Shown one piece after another: positions 32,365 through 47,300 of a stretch of 64,000 nucleotides of DNA (its first letter is position 1; each line of letters begins with the position of its first letter). Under the pieces are notes generated by a model. The model saw nothing but the letters and a program-made list of their open reading frames with translations, made no database searches and was not told the DNA's origin. Location: positions 61,483,471 through 61,547,470 of the forward strand of contig OY755046.1 of assembly GCA_963576565.1 (NCBI GenBank), written 5' to 3'. Both the position numbers and the translations under genes were made by a program. This DNA is from Aspidapion aeneum (taxonomy: Eukaryota; Arthropoda; Insecta; Coleoptera; Brentidae).

Positions 32365-35300
32365 CTGTAAAGAAACAAATAAATATTTAGTGAATTACTG
32401 AAGAGCCACGAACATATATTTACTAATAAAGCATATTCAAATGACTGCTACAAGTGTGAAGCCTCATAGGGTGAGAACAGAAAAAGAGGGCTTAAAATGA
32501 TTAAATCCAAGACTAAGAATTTTAAAATTTGAAGATACCAAAAAAACAGTACCTCTTTTGAATATACAGGGAGTTCAATTTCAATTATTTAATCCAAAAA
32601 TTATCAGTGCGTGAGACAGACATACAGACTGACATTAGACAGACGTATAGATAGGCAAACAGACATACAAACCAAAAATTTAATAAAATACAAGTCCAAA
32701 AATGTAATAAAATAAAATACAAGGTGTTTGTTTGAAACTCGACGTTTCGCTTAGTAAGTATCTCTAACCGTTTTCAAGTGAAAACTAAACAATCCAATCT
32801 ACAGGCTATACTTGGTGTGCAGTCAGGTGTTGGATATTATTCAGCCATTACAGAGATTTAAAAAATTATAATTACTTACTAACCGAAACGTGTTTAAAAT
32901 AAATAACGGCAATGGAAGTCAAAAATTTTGTTTCTAAAATACAGGGTGTTTCTTAAAGAGTTTGAGAAACAAGGTTCAAGGTGTTCAAGATCTTGTTTAA
33001 AACTTACATTCTTGTTCTGGTTGTCCCATATCCATGTTGGAATCCATTGTGACAATATTGCCACCAGCATCACTGAGGATGCTTTCCTCCATTTCGGCGG
33101 GTTCCACTTTAATCTCCTCCATTTCGATGGACTGGAATGGATCTGTTTGATTTGAGTGGTCGCTGAAAAAATAAAGATATTTTCCTTTCTGTTTTTGAAT
33201 GAGGATTAATCAATTATGAACCAGAAATTTCTATTCAGAGTGTTATAGGTAAAGGGAGTAGCGTCAAATTTCGATATCTGAGCAAGAGGTTCATTTTGAT
33301 AGTTTCATAATTTGATGAAGGATTTCAAAAACTCAAACAAGGTTTCGTGGCTAATCGGATAAAAAATAAGTGTTTTTTTGTTTCTCTAGTATTTTTCCGT
33401 GGGCAGCTCAAAAGCATAACCTCACGGGGGTCCAAGATCCAATGGACACCCAACAAGTGTTGACAGTTAACTGTTTCGTCCTTATGGGACTACTCAGAAC
33501 ACTTTATACGGCTTTATCTCTCACCTTAAATTGTTAGTGAGAAAACAAAACCATGTACCCAACAAGAAGCGCCATCTACCGAAGTACGAGAGAAACTAAA
33601 ACAGCAGCAGGCGAGTAAAGCTGCTATATCATCGATCGATGAAAGTATCGATTGAAAGAAAGAATCCATCACGTGACCTACGACACACATTGTCCTTCTA
33701 GATCAGATCAACGCCAATCGCGTTTGTTCCGCTATCAAGACGTCGGCATTGCGTCTGTCAACGGAGTTTAAAGCCAAATATTAAAAAATTTTAAATTTAG
33801 TACCCGTAAATTAAAATTCAAACAAGTTTTCGTGGCTAATCGGGTAAAAAAATAAGTGTTTTTTGTTTCTCTAGTATTTTTCCGTGGGCAGCTCGAAAGC
33901 ATAACCTCACGGGGGTCCAAGATCCAATGGACAACCAACAAGTGTTGACAGTTAACTGTTTTGTCCTTATGAGACTCCTCAGAACACTGCTTGGTCAATG
34001 TGACACCCTTCCTAAATTAAGTATACGGCTTTATCTCTCACCTTACATTGTGAGTGAGAAAACAAAACCATGTACTCAACAAGAAGCGCCATCTAGCGAA
34101 GTACGAGAGAAACTAAAACAGTAGCAGGCGAGTAAAACTGCTATATCATCGATCGATGAAAGTATCGAATGAAAGAAAGAATCCATCAAGTGACCTACGA
34201 CACACATTGTCCTTCTAGATCAGATCAACGCCAATCGCGTTTGTTTCGCTATCAAGACGTCAGCATCGCAGATTTCAAAAAGTTTCGATACAAATTCGAC
34301 ATTGTTGGATGATTTTTTGATTTATTGTGAGGAAAGACTTTCTTTTTTTGTCGAAAAAAAGAAAGGTGATGAATATATAGGGTGTCAAAGAATCGCTGCA
34401 GGAGCAATTCACAAACATTTGAAAAAAAATTTTTTTTTTCAAAAGATTCTTAATAAAATTTTAAAATTTTATAATTTTTTTTAAAACTTTAAACGTGATA
34501 TTTGAAAGTTTTGTCTTCATATATTGTCCCCTATTTCGTTACAATAATGTAGTGACCCTGTATACTGTGGATTATTACCTGGGATTCGGCAACGGCTGAT
34601 CTGTGTGCGGCACTCTAACGATAGTGGCGTCCCCTGGATCATAAAACCTGGGAACCTTGACATTTGGCCTGGAACGTGTACCTTTGCGTCCTGGGAACGA
34701 CGCGCCCTGTTACAAGGAAAAGCCGTTTAAATTTTTACATATTTTAACAAGAACATAGATTCACGTTTTTAGATTAGGTGTTATTTAAAATTTATTTACT
34801 ATATAAATTTTTTCGATTTTTTTTTATGTCAAACCTAAAATCATAGTGTTGGGTATTCTGATTAAAAATATGTACAGTGTGTCCCATTTTCGACGGGATT
34901 AAATAGGATACTCGGTTGTTATTAAAGATATCGATTTTCTGATTGCACCTTACCGTGCTCTTTTTTTGAGCCATTAAAAATGGTGTAATCAGATTTTTGC
35001 TATACCCCGTGGTTTCGCTAATACAGGGAGTTATTAAAAAAATGCATTTTTAATAATTCGTTATCTCTCGCTTATTTTGCAAGATATTTTTATTCTGTAA
35101 AAACCTTTTTATAGCAACTTTTTTAGAGCAGAATAATGACGTTGTCAATTTTTTAAAATATTGTTTAGTTTTTGAGATATGATATTTATCATAAAAAAAT
35201 TAAATAGGGACCTGGATTTTTTTATTACTATTTTGATTGGTTTCATGCTATTACTATCTTAAAATGATAAAACTTTAATATTTTTTTAATTTAAGGTTAA

Positions 35301-38300
35301 AAAAAAAGAATATTTAATATTAAAAAAAATGTCCAAACCTGGAAATTTCCAACGTAAATATAAATTACAAATTTCAAGACACAGTAGTTAAACGATTTTA
35401 AGTTTATCTGTTTTAAAACGTTAATTAAAAGATTTATAAATAAAGCAAAAAACGTTAAAAAGTTACAAAAATAATATTGTAGTTATTATTTGATGGTAGC
35501 ACAGCAACTCATGAAATTTACTTCAACATGGAAAAACAAAAGCGTGGAATTGACATTGTCATTTTACTTGTCATTTTTGTGAATGGCTCACTCAAAATGA
35601 TTCTAAAATGGCTAGAAATCGATCATATCTAGATTTTGAAAAATGATATGTTTAACTGCTTTATTCAAGCAACAAAATCCCAATATTTAAATGGCAGAAA
35701 TTTTTACTCAAAAATGCCAACAATGTCTTACACATAATGGCAATCAGTTTGAACATTTATATTATTGAAAAAAAATATTATTATAAGTTATTATTTTTTG
35801 TACTTCATAATTTTTTTTTGTATTTGCTGTAGACTTTGTTTCAAACAAATCTTTAAATTAACTTAAAACTATTTTAATTTGCCAAGTATCAAAACAGTTA
35901 AAAAAAAATCGTTCAAATAGCAATTTTTAATTTATATTTATGTTGGAAATTTCCAGGTTCGGACTAAAATCTTTTTAAACATATAAAAAAAATTTTTTAC
36001 CTTTAAACAAAAATATTCAATTTTTATTATTTTGTGATAATAATAGCAATCAAAATAGGAACGAAAAAATCCAGGTCCGTATTTAATTTTTTATGATAAA
36101 TACCATATCTCAAAAACTAAACAATATTTTTAAAAATTGACAAGGTCATTATTTTCTTCTAACAAAGTTGCCATAAAAAAGTTTTTACAGAATAAAAATA
36201 TCTTGCAAAATGAGCGAGATATAAGGGATTATTGAACCGAGTTTCCCATTTAATCCCATCGAAAATGGGACACGCTGTACAGCAGATTTTAAGTTTTAAA
36301 CCCTTAAGTATTGTTCATACTCGTCTTAGTCTTTTGTTTTTGATTAGTCTTTGTCCTGTGATTAGTCTTGGCTGTCTTAAACAAAATCGGCTGTTCATAC
36401 TCGTCTTTTGTTTTTGATTAGTCTTAGTCAGAACCCACTGAAAAAAAAATTCAATATCCATAAAAAGGCCCTCTTCAAAAGTCATTTTCCTAACCTAATC
36501 TGTGCACGAAACACAGACACAAAAGAACAAAAGCGAAAAAGAAAAAAAAACAAGTAAAATTTTGAGGTTATATTGAGATTTTCTGTTAAAAACATGATTA
36601 ATGGCGGTAAATTCAAAATTTCCGCGCTCTTCGGAGACCCTGTAAAAAAAACAACAAATATCAGCTGATGTCTGTCACTCGTCTTAGTCGTTGTCCTAAG
36701 GATTGAAAGTTGGCAACTCTTAAGACAAAGACTAATCAAAAACAAAAGCAAAAGCATTGTATGAACACTCCCATAAGAAACAGTGGTTTTAACTTTCTTA
36801 TGACAAGACATATGACTAAACCAAGACAAAAGACTAGACAAAAGACGAGTATGAACGATTAAAATCTACCGTTTCGAGAAAAAGAGAAAAATTTAAATAT
36901 CTCAAAAACTATTCACTTTTGCATAATGCATATTATTGTTGAATTTACTCCTTACTAGAGACCCTGTATGTATGACATATTTTAACGATATGTCATACAT
37001 ACAGGGCTTTACGTTTTCCCACCTCCCCAAAGAAATGTATTGAATTACAAGTAAACCTGTATATGCCACTTACTTCTTCCGACTCTTCATCCTGGACCTT
37101 GCGCTTCTTTCGGCCAGGGCCGGGGCCCTTTTTGGGCACCACAGGAAGTGGTATTTTCGCCAAAACGTTGGACTGTTTTGGGGGTGGGGGTTGTTTTTGA
37201 ATCTCGGCGTGAACCGGCACCAACAAGTCTAACGGATCGTTGATGTTGTCTTTGTTTAGTGGGATTTTCAGCTCTTTCTGTTTGTCGCTGTGTGATTGGT
37301 TTCGACCACGTTCCGGTCGGCTCCTACAAAGAATATACATCGTTTTACAAAATTAAACAAAATAAGAATAAAAAAATATAAAATAAGATTCAAAGAAAAA
37401 TGTTCCTTTGACAAAGAAATAACAAGTGTTTGGGGAATTTTTTTAAATAAAACTAAAAACCGATAACAAAGTATTGAATTAAATAAGCAATTGTTCGAAA
37501 ATTCCACCGTTGTTATTCATGCAAATCCTGCATCGATCGATCTTCTATGGCTTGAATTGGGCTTAGAATAGCGCAGCTTTTTTCTTATTTAAACAAACAA
37601 ATAAAAGTATCTTTTACCGTTTCCGAAATCCCCATGTAGTTGCTTTTATATGGGACATCCTGTATAGGTTGTTGCATTTTTGAGTTATATTAGTTTTAAA
37701 GTACTATTAAAGTGCCACTAATGATAATACGGGTACGGGTCGACCTCAAAAGATGTTTATCAGGGGAAATGAATCGCTCTGCCTTCCGTAGATTCCGGGT
37801 ACTCTCTGATCCGGACGGTTAGCACCTATCTAGGGTTCCTTTCCCCGGGATACGGGAGAAGACCACACCGGTATGAAAGGCGAAGAGGAAGGACCTCGGT
37901 CCGGCAAACATAGCGTGGGTGGAACTTTTTTTTGGTCAATATATTGAAATTATTGCACAGCGGTCACGACATTCAAGAGACTTTCAAAACAGGGTATCAC
38001 TCGATTTATCTTCACAATTCCAAATACAGGGTGTCTGTAAAAGGTCTGTACAAAATCTTAGCACATATTTCCGAGGCCAAAATAAGTCGATTTAATGCAA
38101 ATTACCTTAGTCCAAAATTGCTCCGTTTCAGAGACAGGGTGGTGAATTTAAGAATTAAAAATCGATTTTATTAAAATTTATGAACATTTCTCAACGCATT
38201 ACTTAAAAAATTGGTACTCGGGGGTTTTTTGGGATGCGAAACCTAAAATGGACACTTTTTCACTGTGGCCGTTAGAGGCCGCTTCACAATGCTCATCTTA

Positions 38301-41300
38301 TGGTTTAAAATGACCATAACTTTTTTCTCAGTTTACTTTTCAACTTTTTTTGTTAATAAAATAATTTCCTGAGCTTTTTTAAGCAAAAAAGGTACTTTTG
38401 ATAAAATCTGCTAGGGTGAGCCGTTTTCGAGATATTTCCGTTTTCAGTGTTCGATGCCGCAACGGAATATTGAAATTATTTTGGATCAAAAGATTTTGCT
38501 GCTAGCTTTAAGGATTAAATTTAGTCAGTAAATGAGTTATTAATTTTTTTTTCGTTTAATCATTTTCGGTAGGTATCAGTCAATTTCTGGGAAAATAGTT
38601 TCACTTGGTTCAATTAAAATAAAAAACACCCTGTATCTCTGAAACGGAGCAATTTCGGACCCAGGTAAGTTGCTTTAAATCGACTTATTTTGACCTCAGG
38701 AATATGTGATAAGATTTTGTACAAACCTTTTAGAGACACCCTGTATAGAAGAAAATATTACCCATTGAAGACAAACAAAATCGATGAGTTCGAACGTTTT
38801 TCCAAATTTACACGATAAATATCCAAAACACTACTGTTATGTATCTTTAAGTTGAAACACCCTTCACTGAAATAGTTAATAAAGGAGTTAAAAAGAAGAA
38901 AAATAGAAAAATATATTTTTTTTATGGGTTTGGGGGAAAACTGTGGGTTTCAAAACTGACAAAGACAATAAATAATAAAGTATCTACTCACCCTCTAACA
39001 GGTGCTTTCGATGTGGAGGCTCTAGAAGGAGGGGGTGGTTTGGGAGGAGGTACCACTTTGAGGACGATATTTTTCTGTGGAGGTTCTAAATAAGGTAGCG
39101 TTTTCGATTTGGGTCCGGGTTTTTTTGACGGTGGCGTTGATGTTTCTTCTTTTTCTGTCTGTTTTTCATTCTTTATAAAAAAAAAATGGATATATAATAT
39201 ATCTACAATAGTATACAGTGATCTGAGATGCCGAAAATAAGATATTACATAACTAATGAAGAAAGCGACATTTCACACGAGTGTGAAAATTACGCGAGCG
39301 TGAGAAAGTCGAGTTATGTACGCTATTTTTCCTACAGCCCAAGATATTGTCCCGAATCTCCTTGTTGTTTTTGCTAAAATCAAATTTTATCATTTTTGTC
39401 AAATCATCAAATCAATCAAAGCACCGGGTTGTGGTACTTTCGGACCATCTACAAGCAAAAAAAAGACAAACAAAAGCAAAAGAACAAAATAATTTTTTCT
39501 GTAGCCCATGTAAAAGAACTCACCTTATCTTTTGGTCTCAGTACATGGAGTTAGGGCAGTCACCTATTTTCCACTTCATGTCGAGATGGTCTGGCTTTTT
39601 TTACTAAGGTTTACCAAATAGCATTCTTTGACTGGGGCCTTACCTTTGACAGGGGTATTATCAAACTAAGATAACTTACCTTGTCTTTTTGTCTCAGTGC
39701 TGTTACAGGAATATTTAATTTGAAGTGGGGAGACACCCCTTTCCAGCCCATACCATCTTTATTTCTTGTGTTGGGTGGAGTTGGGGCTGACACCTCTTTC
39801 CCACTCAAGTGTGACTGGGGCCTTACCTTTGACAGGGTTATTATCAAACTAAAAGAACTTACCTTGTCTTTTTGTCTCAGTGTTATTCCAGGCAAATTTA
39901 ACTTTGAGTGGGGAAACACCTCTTTCCAGCCCATATCATCTTTATTTCGTGTGGTGGGTGGAGTTGGGGCTGTTACCTCTTTCCCACTCTGTGTCGAGAT
40001 GGTCTGGCTTTTTTGTCTAGGGTTTGTCAAATGGGGTTCTTTGACTGGGGCCTTACCTTTGACAGGGTTATTATCAAACTAAAAGAACTTACCTTGTCTT
40101 TTTGTCTCAGTGGTAATCCAGGCAAATTTAACTTTGAGTGGGGAAACACCTCTTTCCAGCCCATACCATCTTTATTTCGTGTGGTGGGTGGAGTTGGGGC
40201 TGTTACCTCTTTCTCACTCTGTGTCGAGATGGTCTGGCTTTTTTGTCTAGGGTTTGTCAAATGGGGTTCTTTGACTCGGGCTTTACCTTTGATAGGGTTA
40301 TTATCAAACTAAAAGAACTTACCTTGACTTTTTGTTTCAGCGTTATTTCAGGCAAATTTAACTTGAAGTAAGATAACACCTCTTTCCAGGCCATACCATC
40401 TTTATTTCTTGTGTTGGGTGTAGTTGGGGCTGAGACCTCTTTCCCACTCAGTGTCAAAATGGTCTGGCTTTTTGGTCTAAGGTTTGCCAAATGGGGTTCT
40501 TTGACTGGGGCCTTACCTTTGACAGGGTTATTATCAAACTAAAAAAACTTACCTTGTCTTTTTGTCTCAGCGTTATTCCCGGCAAATTTAACTTGGAATG
40601 AGGGAACACCTCTTTCCAACCCAAACCATCTTTATTTCTTGTGGTGGGTGGAGTTGGGGCTGTCGCCTCTTTCCCACTCCGTGTCGAAATGTTCTGGCCT
40701 TTTTGTCTAGGGTTTGCCACATGGGGTTCTTTGACTGGTGTCTTTTCTTTGACTGGGGTTTTTTCTTTGACTGGAGCTTTTTCTTTAGGTGGTGGGGGTG
40801 CGGGTTCCTTTGATTTTTGAACGTTGGTGTAGTGGGGTAGTAATGGTTCTTTCACCTAAAAAAGGAAGGTCGACGTGTGAAATATCGCGAGGTTAAGGCT
40901 TCAATGGGAATTTCAAAGATCTCAATTCAAAAAATTTTGCTTGAAGAATTAAAGGTAAGAAAATTAGTTTCCTGCTGCATACCGCATCTGTTAACCGAAG
41001 AACAGAATGAAGCTAGGGTCAATTGGTGCCACAAAACTCTACACTTTGAGCCAGGAAACTCGAAAATAAACGACAGTCGTCTGTTTGGGTGTTCCAAGAT
41101 AAAGAAAAGCCAACAAAAGTCATCCGTTATCAAGTGTATCCCAAGATGGTCGCGAAATTTGTCTCAAAAGCAGGTCATGTAGCAATAATTCCTCTGGAAG
41201 ATCAAAGGACTGTTACTGCCGATTGGTACATCACCATTTGTTTTCCGAAAATCATCGCTGAGCTTAGAAAAGCGAACCCCGAATCATCCTCCGCCAAGAC

Positions 41301-44300
41301 AATGCAAGTTCGCACAAAGCACAAAAAACCATTGAATTTTTGACCAAACAATCAATCAATCAATCAAAAAATACTTTATTGTCAAGAATAAATCATCCTA
41401 TTGACAAAGCAGATTAAAACTACATAATAAATAAAATAATGGAAAAACAATGAGAAAAAAAGTTTTCTCTTTTGTTACTCTCTTCTTTTCTTTAAACTTT
41501 CAGAGTAGCGAACTCCAATATATAATTTTTTCTTTCAATAATTTTTCCCCTATTAATTACTTAAAATATCTTTAAACTCACAATGTTTTAAAAATAATGG
41601 CCACCAAAGTTTTTTAAAAAATGGGGACCGTGAGTTCTCCATTACCCGATGTGCACACATGTGCGCCACCCTGGAAGGTTATTAAAGATTTAAATTATGT
41701 TTAACATGTATCAAACTTAAAATAAATTATACCAAACATTAAATAAAAGAAAAGTAAAAGGTACAAACAAACTAACAGAAAAAAAAAACTAAACGACAAA
41801 GAAATATAAACAACAATTTCACAAACCTAAAAAGAAGTAAACATTTTTAAAATAATTCTAAAATAAAGTGATTTTAGTTTTATATGAATATTATTCCATA
41901 ATAATTTCAATTTTTTTTTAGTCAAATCTGTCATCAAAAAATTCTGATAAAACATAGTATGGTCTGTTCGTGCAACTTTAATTTTAAATTCAAATTTTGC
42001 GCCAAATTCCCGTATTCGGAAAACCCACACAATTTCAATTTGATTGGCACAAGCAAAACGCCAGCGCCATCTACGGAAAATGAATCTGCGCAAAAAGGCG
42101 TAACCAAAAAAAGATTCGTCTGTCATATTATTCTGTCGAGATCACCACGCAGCATGGTGATAAATTCTATTAACCAAAAAATCCAATAAAATTCTTAGAA
42201 AATCAAACTAAACCATTACACAAACAAGTGATTCTAGTGTGGATCGACTGCAACGACTGGGCCAGCGAGAGGAGCTCCTCTGGACGACGGAAACAACTGA
42301 AAAGGTGAGTGCCAATCCTCTATATTGTCTTTGTGTGGCTCGGAAAAATTAATATTTTTACATCGTCCTTTTAAGGATTTTTGCACCCAGATTTTATAAA
42401 ACGACCAGCGCGCTTACAGTCCCGCGGCTCTACCCCTCAAAACGTCAACATTTTCTGGTCCCACGACCCAGATAGTTTTTTAAAATTTGTTTGCTAGAAA
42501 TATTAGATTTTTTCGCCTCGCCATTTTGATTCGTTTGTTGCCGTGTCCGGTTTAGAAAGGAGGTTCCGTCCCCCCTTGCGTGGCTTAACGGTGGCTCCAC
42601 CCACATTTCATTGCAGCCGAAATTGGCACTTCGTACGTAGTACGAAATTTGTTTAAATAATAGTTATTTGTTTAAATAATATGTTATAGTTATTCAAAAC
42701 AACAAAAGTGCTTGTGAGTTGAATGCTTTATTCTTATTTAACAGGTAAACAAACACATCTAGTAGAATTAGTATTTACCTGTAAATAATAAGAGAAACGG
42801 TAGTAGGTACAAGTTGTTCTGTGTGCATTTATTTTGGGAGAAAAATCGCGACCTAGGATAACAGTTTTTGCGTTTATTCGAGAATTAAATACGAAGTCCG
42901 GTGACGTAGCTTTTAAAAAACTTTTTATTTGAAAAGACTACAAAAAATACTTATAACTAAAATGACCAATACAACTTGTAAAAGTATAATGATACCTAAT
43001 TAGACCATTTGGGTGCATATATAAACTTCAATGTACGGCGTCAGCAATATATTTGTTATTACAAACAAGATGAGATGTTATTATTCCAGGGATATTACTC
43101 CTCCACCCTTAGTTTCGTCAACGTCCTCGTTGATGAGTTTTTGGAGAACCCTTAAGGGAATATTTTTTGTCTTTGAGGTTTTTTGTTTTCGCCAAAAATA
43201 GAAAATAAAAATAAATATCAAGATTACTGCCAAACATAAAGTTAAGATAATGTAATTTTGGCTTTCAAAATTAAGTTCCTGTAGGACTAAAGGATCCAAA
43301 AGGTCTTCCTGCATTTTTTGCGGGTTTTCTAAATGTCTTATCTGCAAATTGATAGACAAGTTTGTTTCAGGAAGCTTTATTATATCTGGCAATGAAACAG
43401 AAATGTTATTTATTGATAATGAATATTTATTTTGATTAATTATTATGTCACACTGGCTGTTAATAAGATAACAGTTTTGAAGTGTGGTTTTCTGAAACTG
43501 GAAGCAATTTTCGTAAATTGTTTCGGAGTTTTTTGTACAGAAAAGTAGACCACTTTTATAAGTTAAAGTGTGAATTTGAAAATTATTTTTTACTGTGGCG
43601 AAAGGGCAATTTTTTGGTAAAAGGCAACTATGTGCAATGGGGTTGAAACAAATCCAATTTGAGTTAATTTCAGAGCATTGCTGATACCATAAATTGTTAC
43701 AATAGTATTTACTGGGGCTAATTAATATTTTTGATTCATTATTAGGTATTGGATAAACTATCTTAAGACTACAAGAATATTTTTCAAAGATTGGTATTTT
43801 CACTACAATGATTGACATATCTTTTAACAGAATAAGGCCAGTTTTACATATAAGAGTTAATTCTGACAGGTGTTTTAGTGGCCATAGAGAATTTTTTGGA
43901 TAATGAGCTGTCAAATATTGCCAAATTTCCCTAATTTCATTGACATTCAAAATTTCTAAATCTAAAGTTTGCAGATGCGCAAAAGATATCATTCTCAGCA
44001 TTTTTTCCAAAAATTTGTTTAGTTTTGAGATTTGTAAAATTTGGTTTTGCATACTGAGTAATAACGTGATTTCATTATTCAATTTTAAAATTTCGAAGCG
44101 AATGCATTTTGCGTTTTTATTTATAATGTTTACATTTTCCTGGAATTTGTTTATAATATTCCCGGCAAATGAACTAAGGTCATTTATCTTGTGCATCGTG
44201 TTAATTTGATTTTGTTTCAGTATTTGTAAGTTCTGCGTTATTGTGTCTAGGTCGGTATTATCTAGGTTTCCTGTGACAAATTTAATACCGCTTCCCAGTA

Positions 44301-47300
44301 GGTTGAATAAACCACGTTTCTTTCTAAGTTCATTGTTTTCTAAAGAATTTAGTTTTTCATAAGTATTGTACGTATCGTTTAAGCATGATTCAAGGAATTG
44401 AAATTGTATTTTTAATAAAGTATTATTAACTTGATTGACTAAAGGGGATAAAAATAGGGAATTAGTAGTAAAAAGTTGGCTTAGAGACGTTTTAATTTTT
44501 GTCATATTAAAAGGTATGTACATAGTATGATAATGGCTTACAACTAAAGAAGGAGAGATTTCTTCGGTGTAGAATCCATTATTGTCCAATCTATTGACCT
44601 GAAGGGCCTGGTTGAGGTTCGTCAATGTCAGGAGGGACAGGATCAGGAACCTGGAATGATTTAGGTTTTTTCCTGAGTCTTTTTATTTTTCTGACATGTG
44701 TGTTAATTGGTTTAGTTTTTGAGATACCAGTTATAACATTTTTATTGACGTTAGTTACTTTGGTAGGGATAAATTGGGGGTTCATTTTATTTCGAAGGGT
44801 GTTTTTTCTAAAGATAGTTTGATCTTTTTGAATTTGAGGGGGCTCTTCGGTGTTTTTATTTTGTTTTTGTGTGGTGTGTAACTGTTTTTGATATGCTTTT
44901 TTGAAAACTTGATCGTGAAAAGGTATTAGTTCTTTCTTTCGTTGTTCATTATATTGTTCAAAAAGAGTGAGGTCGTTATTTATGTTTGGTTCGTTCACAT
45001 AAGGGCCATATAAAATTGAAAAGGGGGAACAACCGGTAGTAGAGTGAATACTTTGGTTATATATTAAGATGGCTGACGTCATTATGTTTTGAGGTGTCTC
45101 ATCGGGATTTTGCATTTTCAAGATACGTAATTTTTCTAACAAAGTTGAATGTAACCTTTCGATGGGGCTATTAGAAGAGGAGTTAGCGGGTGTTGTATAA
45201 TGTAAATCGATACAAAATAGTTGACAGAACTCTTTAAGGAGATTGTTGTCAAACTCAGTTCCTTTATCTGTCACAATTTTTTGACAGGTGTTATGGTGGG
45301 AAAAATAATGTCTTAATTTGCTAAGAATAGTAACGGCGTTTCGATCGGAGATAAAATAAGCTTGTGCATATTTTGAAAATGAATCAATGATAGTTAAAAA
45401 TTGACAATTTGAAAATCGAAAAACGTCCATATGAAGAGTTTTAAAAGGTTTTTCGGCCAATAAGGGTCCTTCATATGCTATTTTGTAAGGGTGTCTTTCG
45501 TACTTATTCTGTAGGCATATTTCGCAGGTGTTTATAAAGTTGGTAATAGAGTCTCTTAGTTTAGGCCAATAATATTTTTGTTTTAAATGATTGTAGGTTT
45601 CAGTTATGCCGTTATGATTAGATTTGTGGTAATTTGCTATTATTTCTGTTTGCTGTTCGGTATTAATGACATCTGTTACATAAATGTTTGAAAAAATAAG
45701 TTTTGCATGAGGGTTTAAAATTGAGCTAACTATTCTTTGAAATTCGAGTTTGAGTTCATTATTTGGGATATAAACCGTGAAAAGTGAATCGGGTTTTACT
45801 ATTTCTTTTAAGATTTTAAGAATGCATCCTTGTTGCTGATCTTTGTTTATTCGCACAAAGTTATGATTTTTCTTAAACGGGTTTGTATGGAAATGTTTGT
45901 ATTCTTTACCGTAATCGATTATTAATCGATTAGTTGCGTAATTTAGGGGTAATTCTGAAATCGGTAGGTATTTTCCGTCTGTGTCGTTGTTCGAGTGAAC
46001 GGTGACGTCAGAGTCGTTATCATTCTGAACTTTGTCAGTTTCAATTGGTTGAGAAGGATTTAAGTTTGATGTAGATGGTTTTGTCATTTCATTAAGGCGA
46101 GTTAGGTTGGTTTGTGTTTCTTGGTAAATTTCGTTAATGACGTAATCGGAGAGATTAAAATCGGTTAGGTCCGCAACTGAGTGATCGACGTTAGGGGATA
46201 TAGACATGACGTCATTTGTTTCGTGGGTGTTGATGTCTATTCTTGAGAGTGCGTCAGCAACGACATTTTCTTTGCCTTTTTTGTATTTTATTTCGAAGTT
46301 GTACTCCTCTAGTTTAAGTTTCCAACGAATTAAACGGGAGTTTGGCTCTTGAATTTTTGACAGCCAAACTAATGGATTGTGATCGGTTTCTATGGTGAAT
46401 TTTTGTCCGTAAAGATAAGGTCTAAAGTGTTTTGTTGATTCTAGAATAGCAAGGAGTTCTTTTTCTATAGTAGAGTAGTTTTTCTCGGCTGAATTTAAAG
46501 TTCTGGAGTAATATGCGATCGGTTTATTATTTTGCGAAAGGACAGAGCCTAGAGCTATGTTTGAGGCGTCTGTCGTAAGTATAAAGGGTTTTGTAAAGTC
46601 GGGATATTGAAGAACGGGAGAGTTTGTTATAAGTTCCTTACATTTTTGAAAAGCATTTTGATATTCCTGATTTTTAATATTAATTTCGCTCCCTTTTCGT
46701 AGACATCGCGTGAGAGGAAATGTAATTTTAGAAAAGTTCTTTATGAATCTGCGGTAGTATCCTACGAGACCTAAGAAAGATTTTATTTCTTTTTGTGTTC
46801 TAGGTATAGGGTAACGTATGATCGCGTCGATTTTCATTGGATTCGGTTTAATACCTTCCGGCGTTATGATATGCCCTAAAAATGCAACTTCTTTTTGTAG
46901 AAACTCTGATTTGTCTGGCTGTATTTTTAGGTTTACTTCTTTTAATTTTTTAAATATGATTCTAATATGATCAATGTGTTCTGATAAAGATTTTGAAAAT
47001 ATGACTACGTCATCCATGTAGACAAAGCAGAATTTGTACAGGTAGTCCCTAAGGACTTCGTCCATCATTCTTTGGAATGTGGCGGGGGCGTTTTTTAAGC
47101 CAAAAGGCATGCGCAAGTATTCAAAATGGCCGTTATTAACTGTGAAAGCAGTTTTCTCGATGGATTTAGGATCCATTTCTATTTGGTGAAAACCTTGGGC
47201 AAGGTCAAGGGTCGTGAAGTAGGTACATTTTCCTAGATTATCCAGGATCTCGTCTATTCTTGGAAGAGGCCACTTGTCCTCAATAGTTTCATCGTTCAAG

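Noticed and set aside
37074..37323. Possible MEPCE/Bin3 relationship of the unknown gene (DPLDL motif near a basic run)
   Set aside because: The match is a few residues in a low-complexity region, and no methyltransferase domain is present in the 3' exons, where it would be expected.
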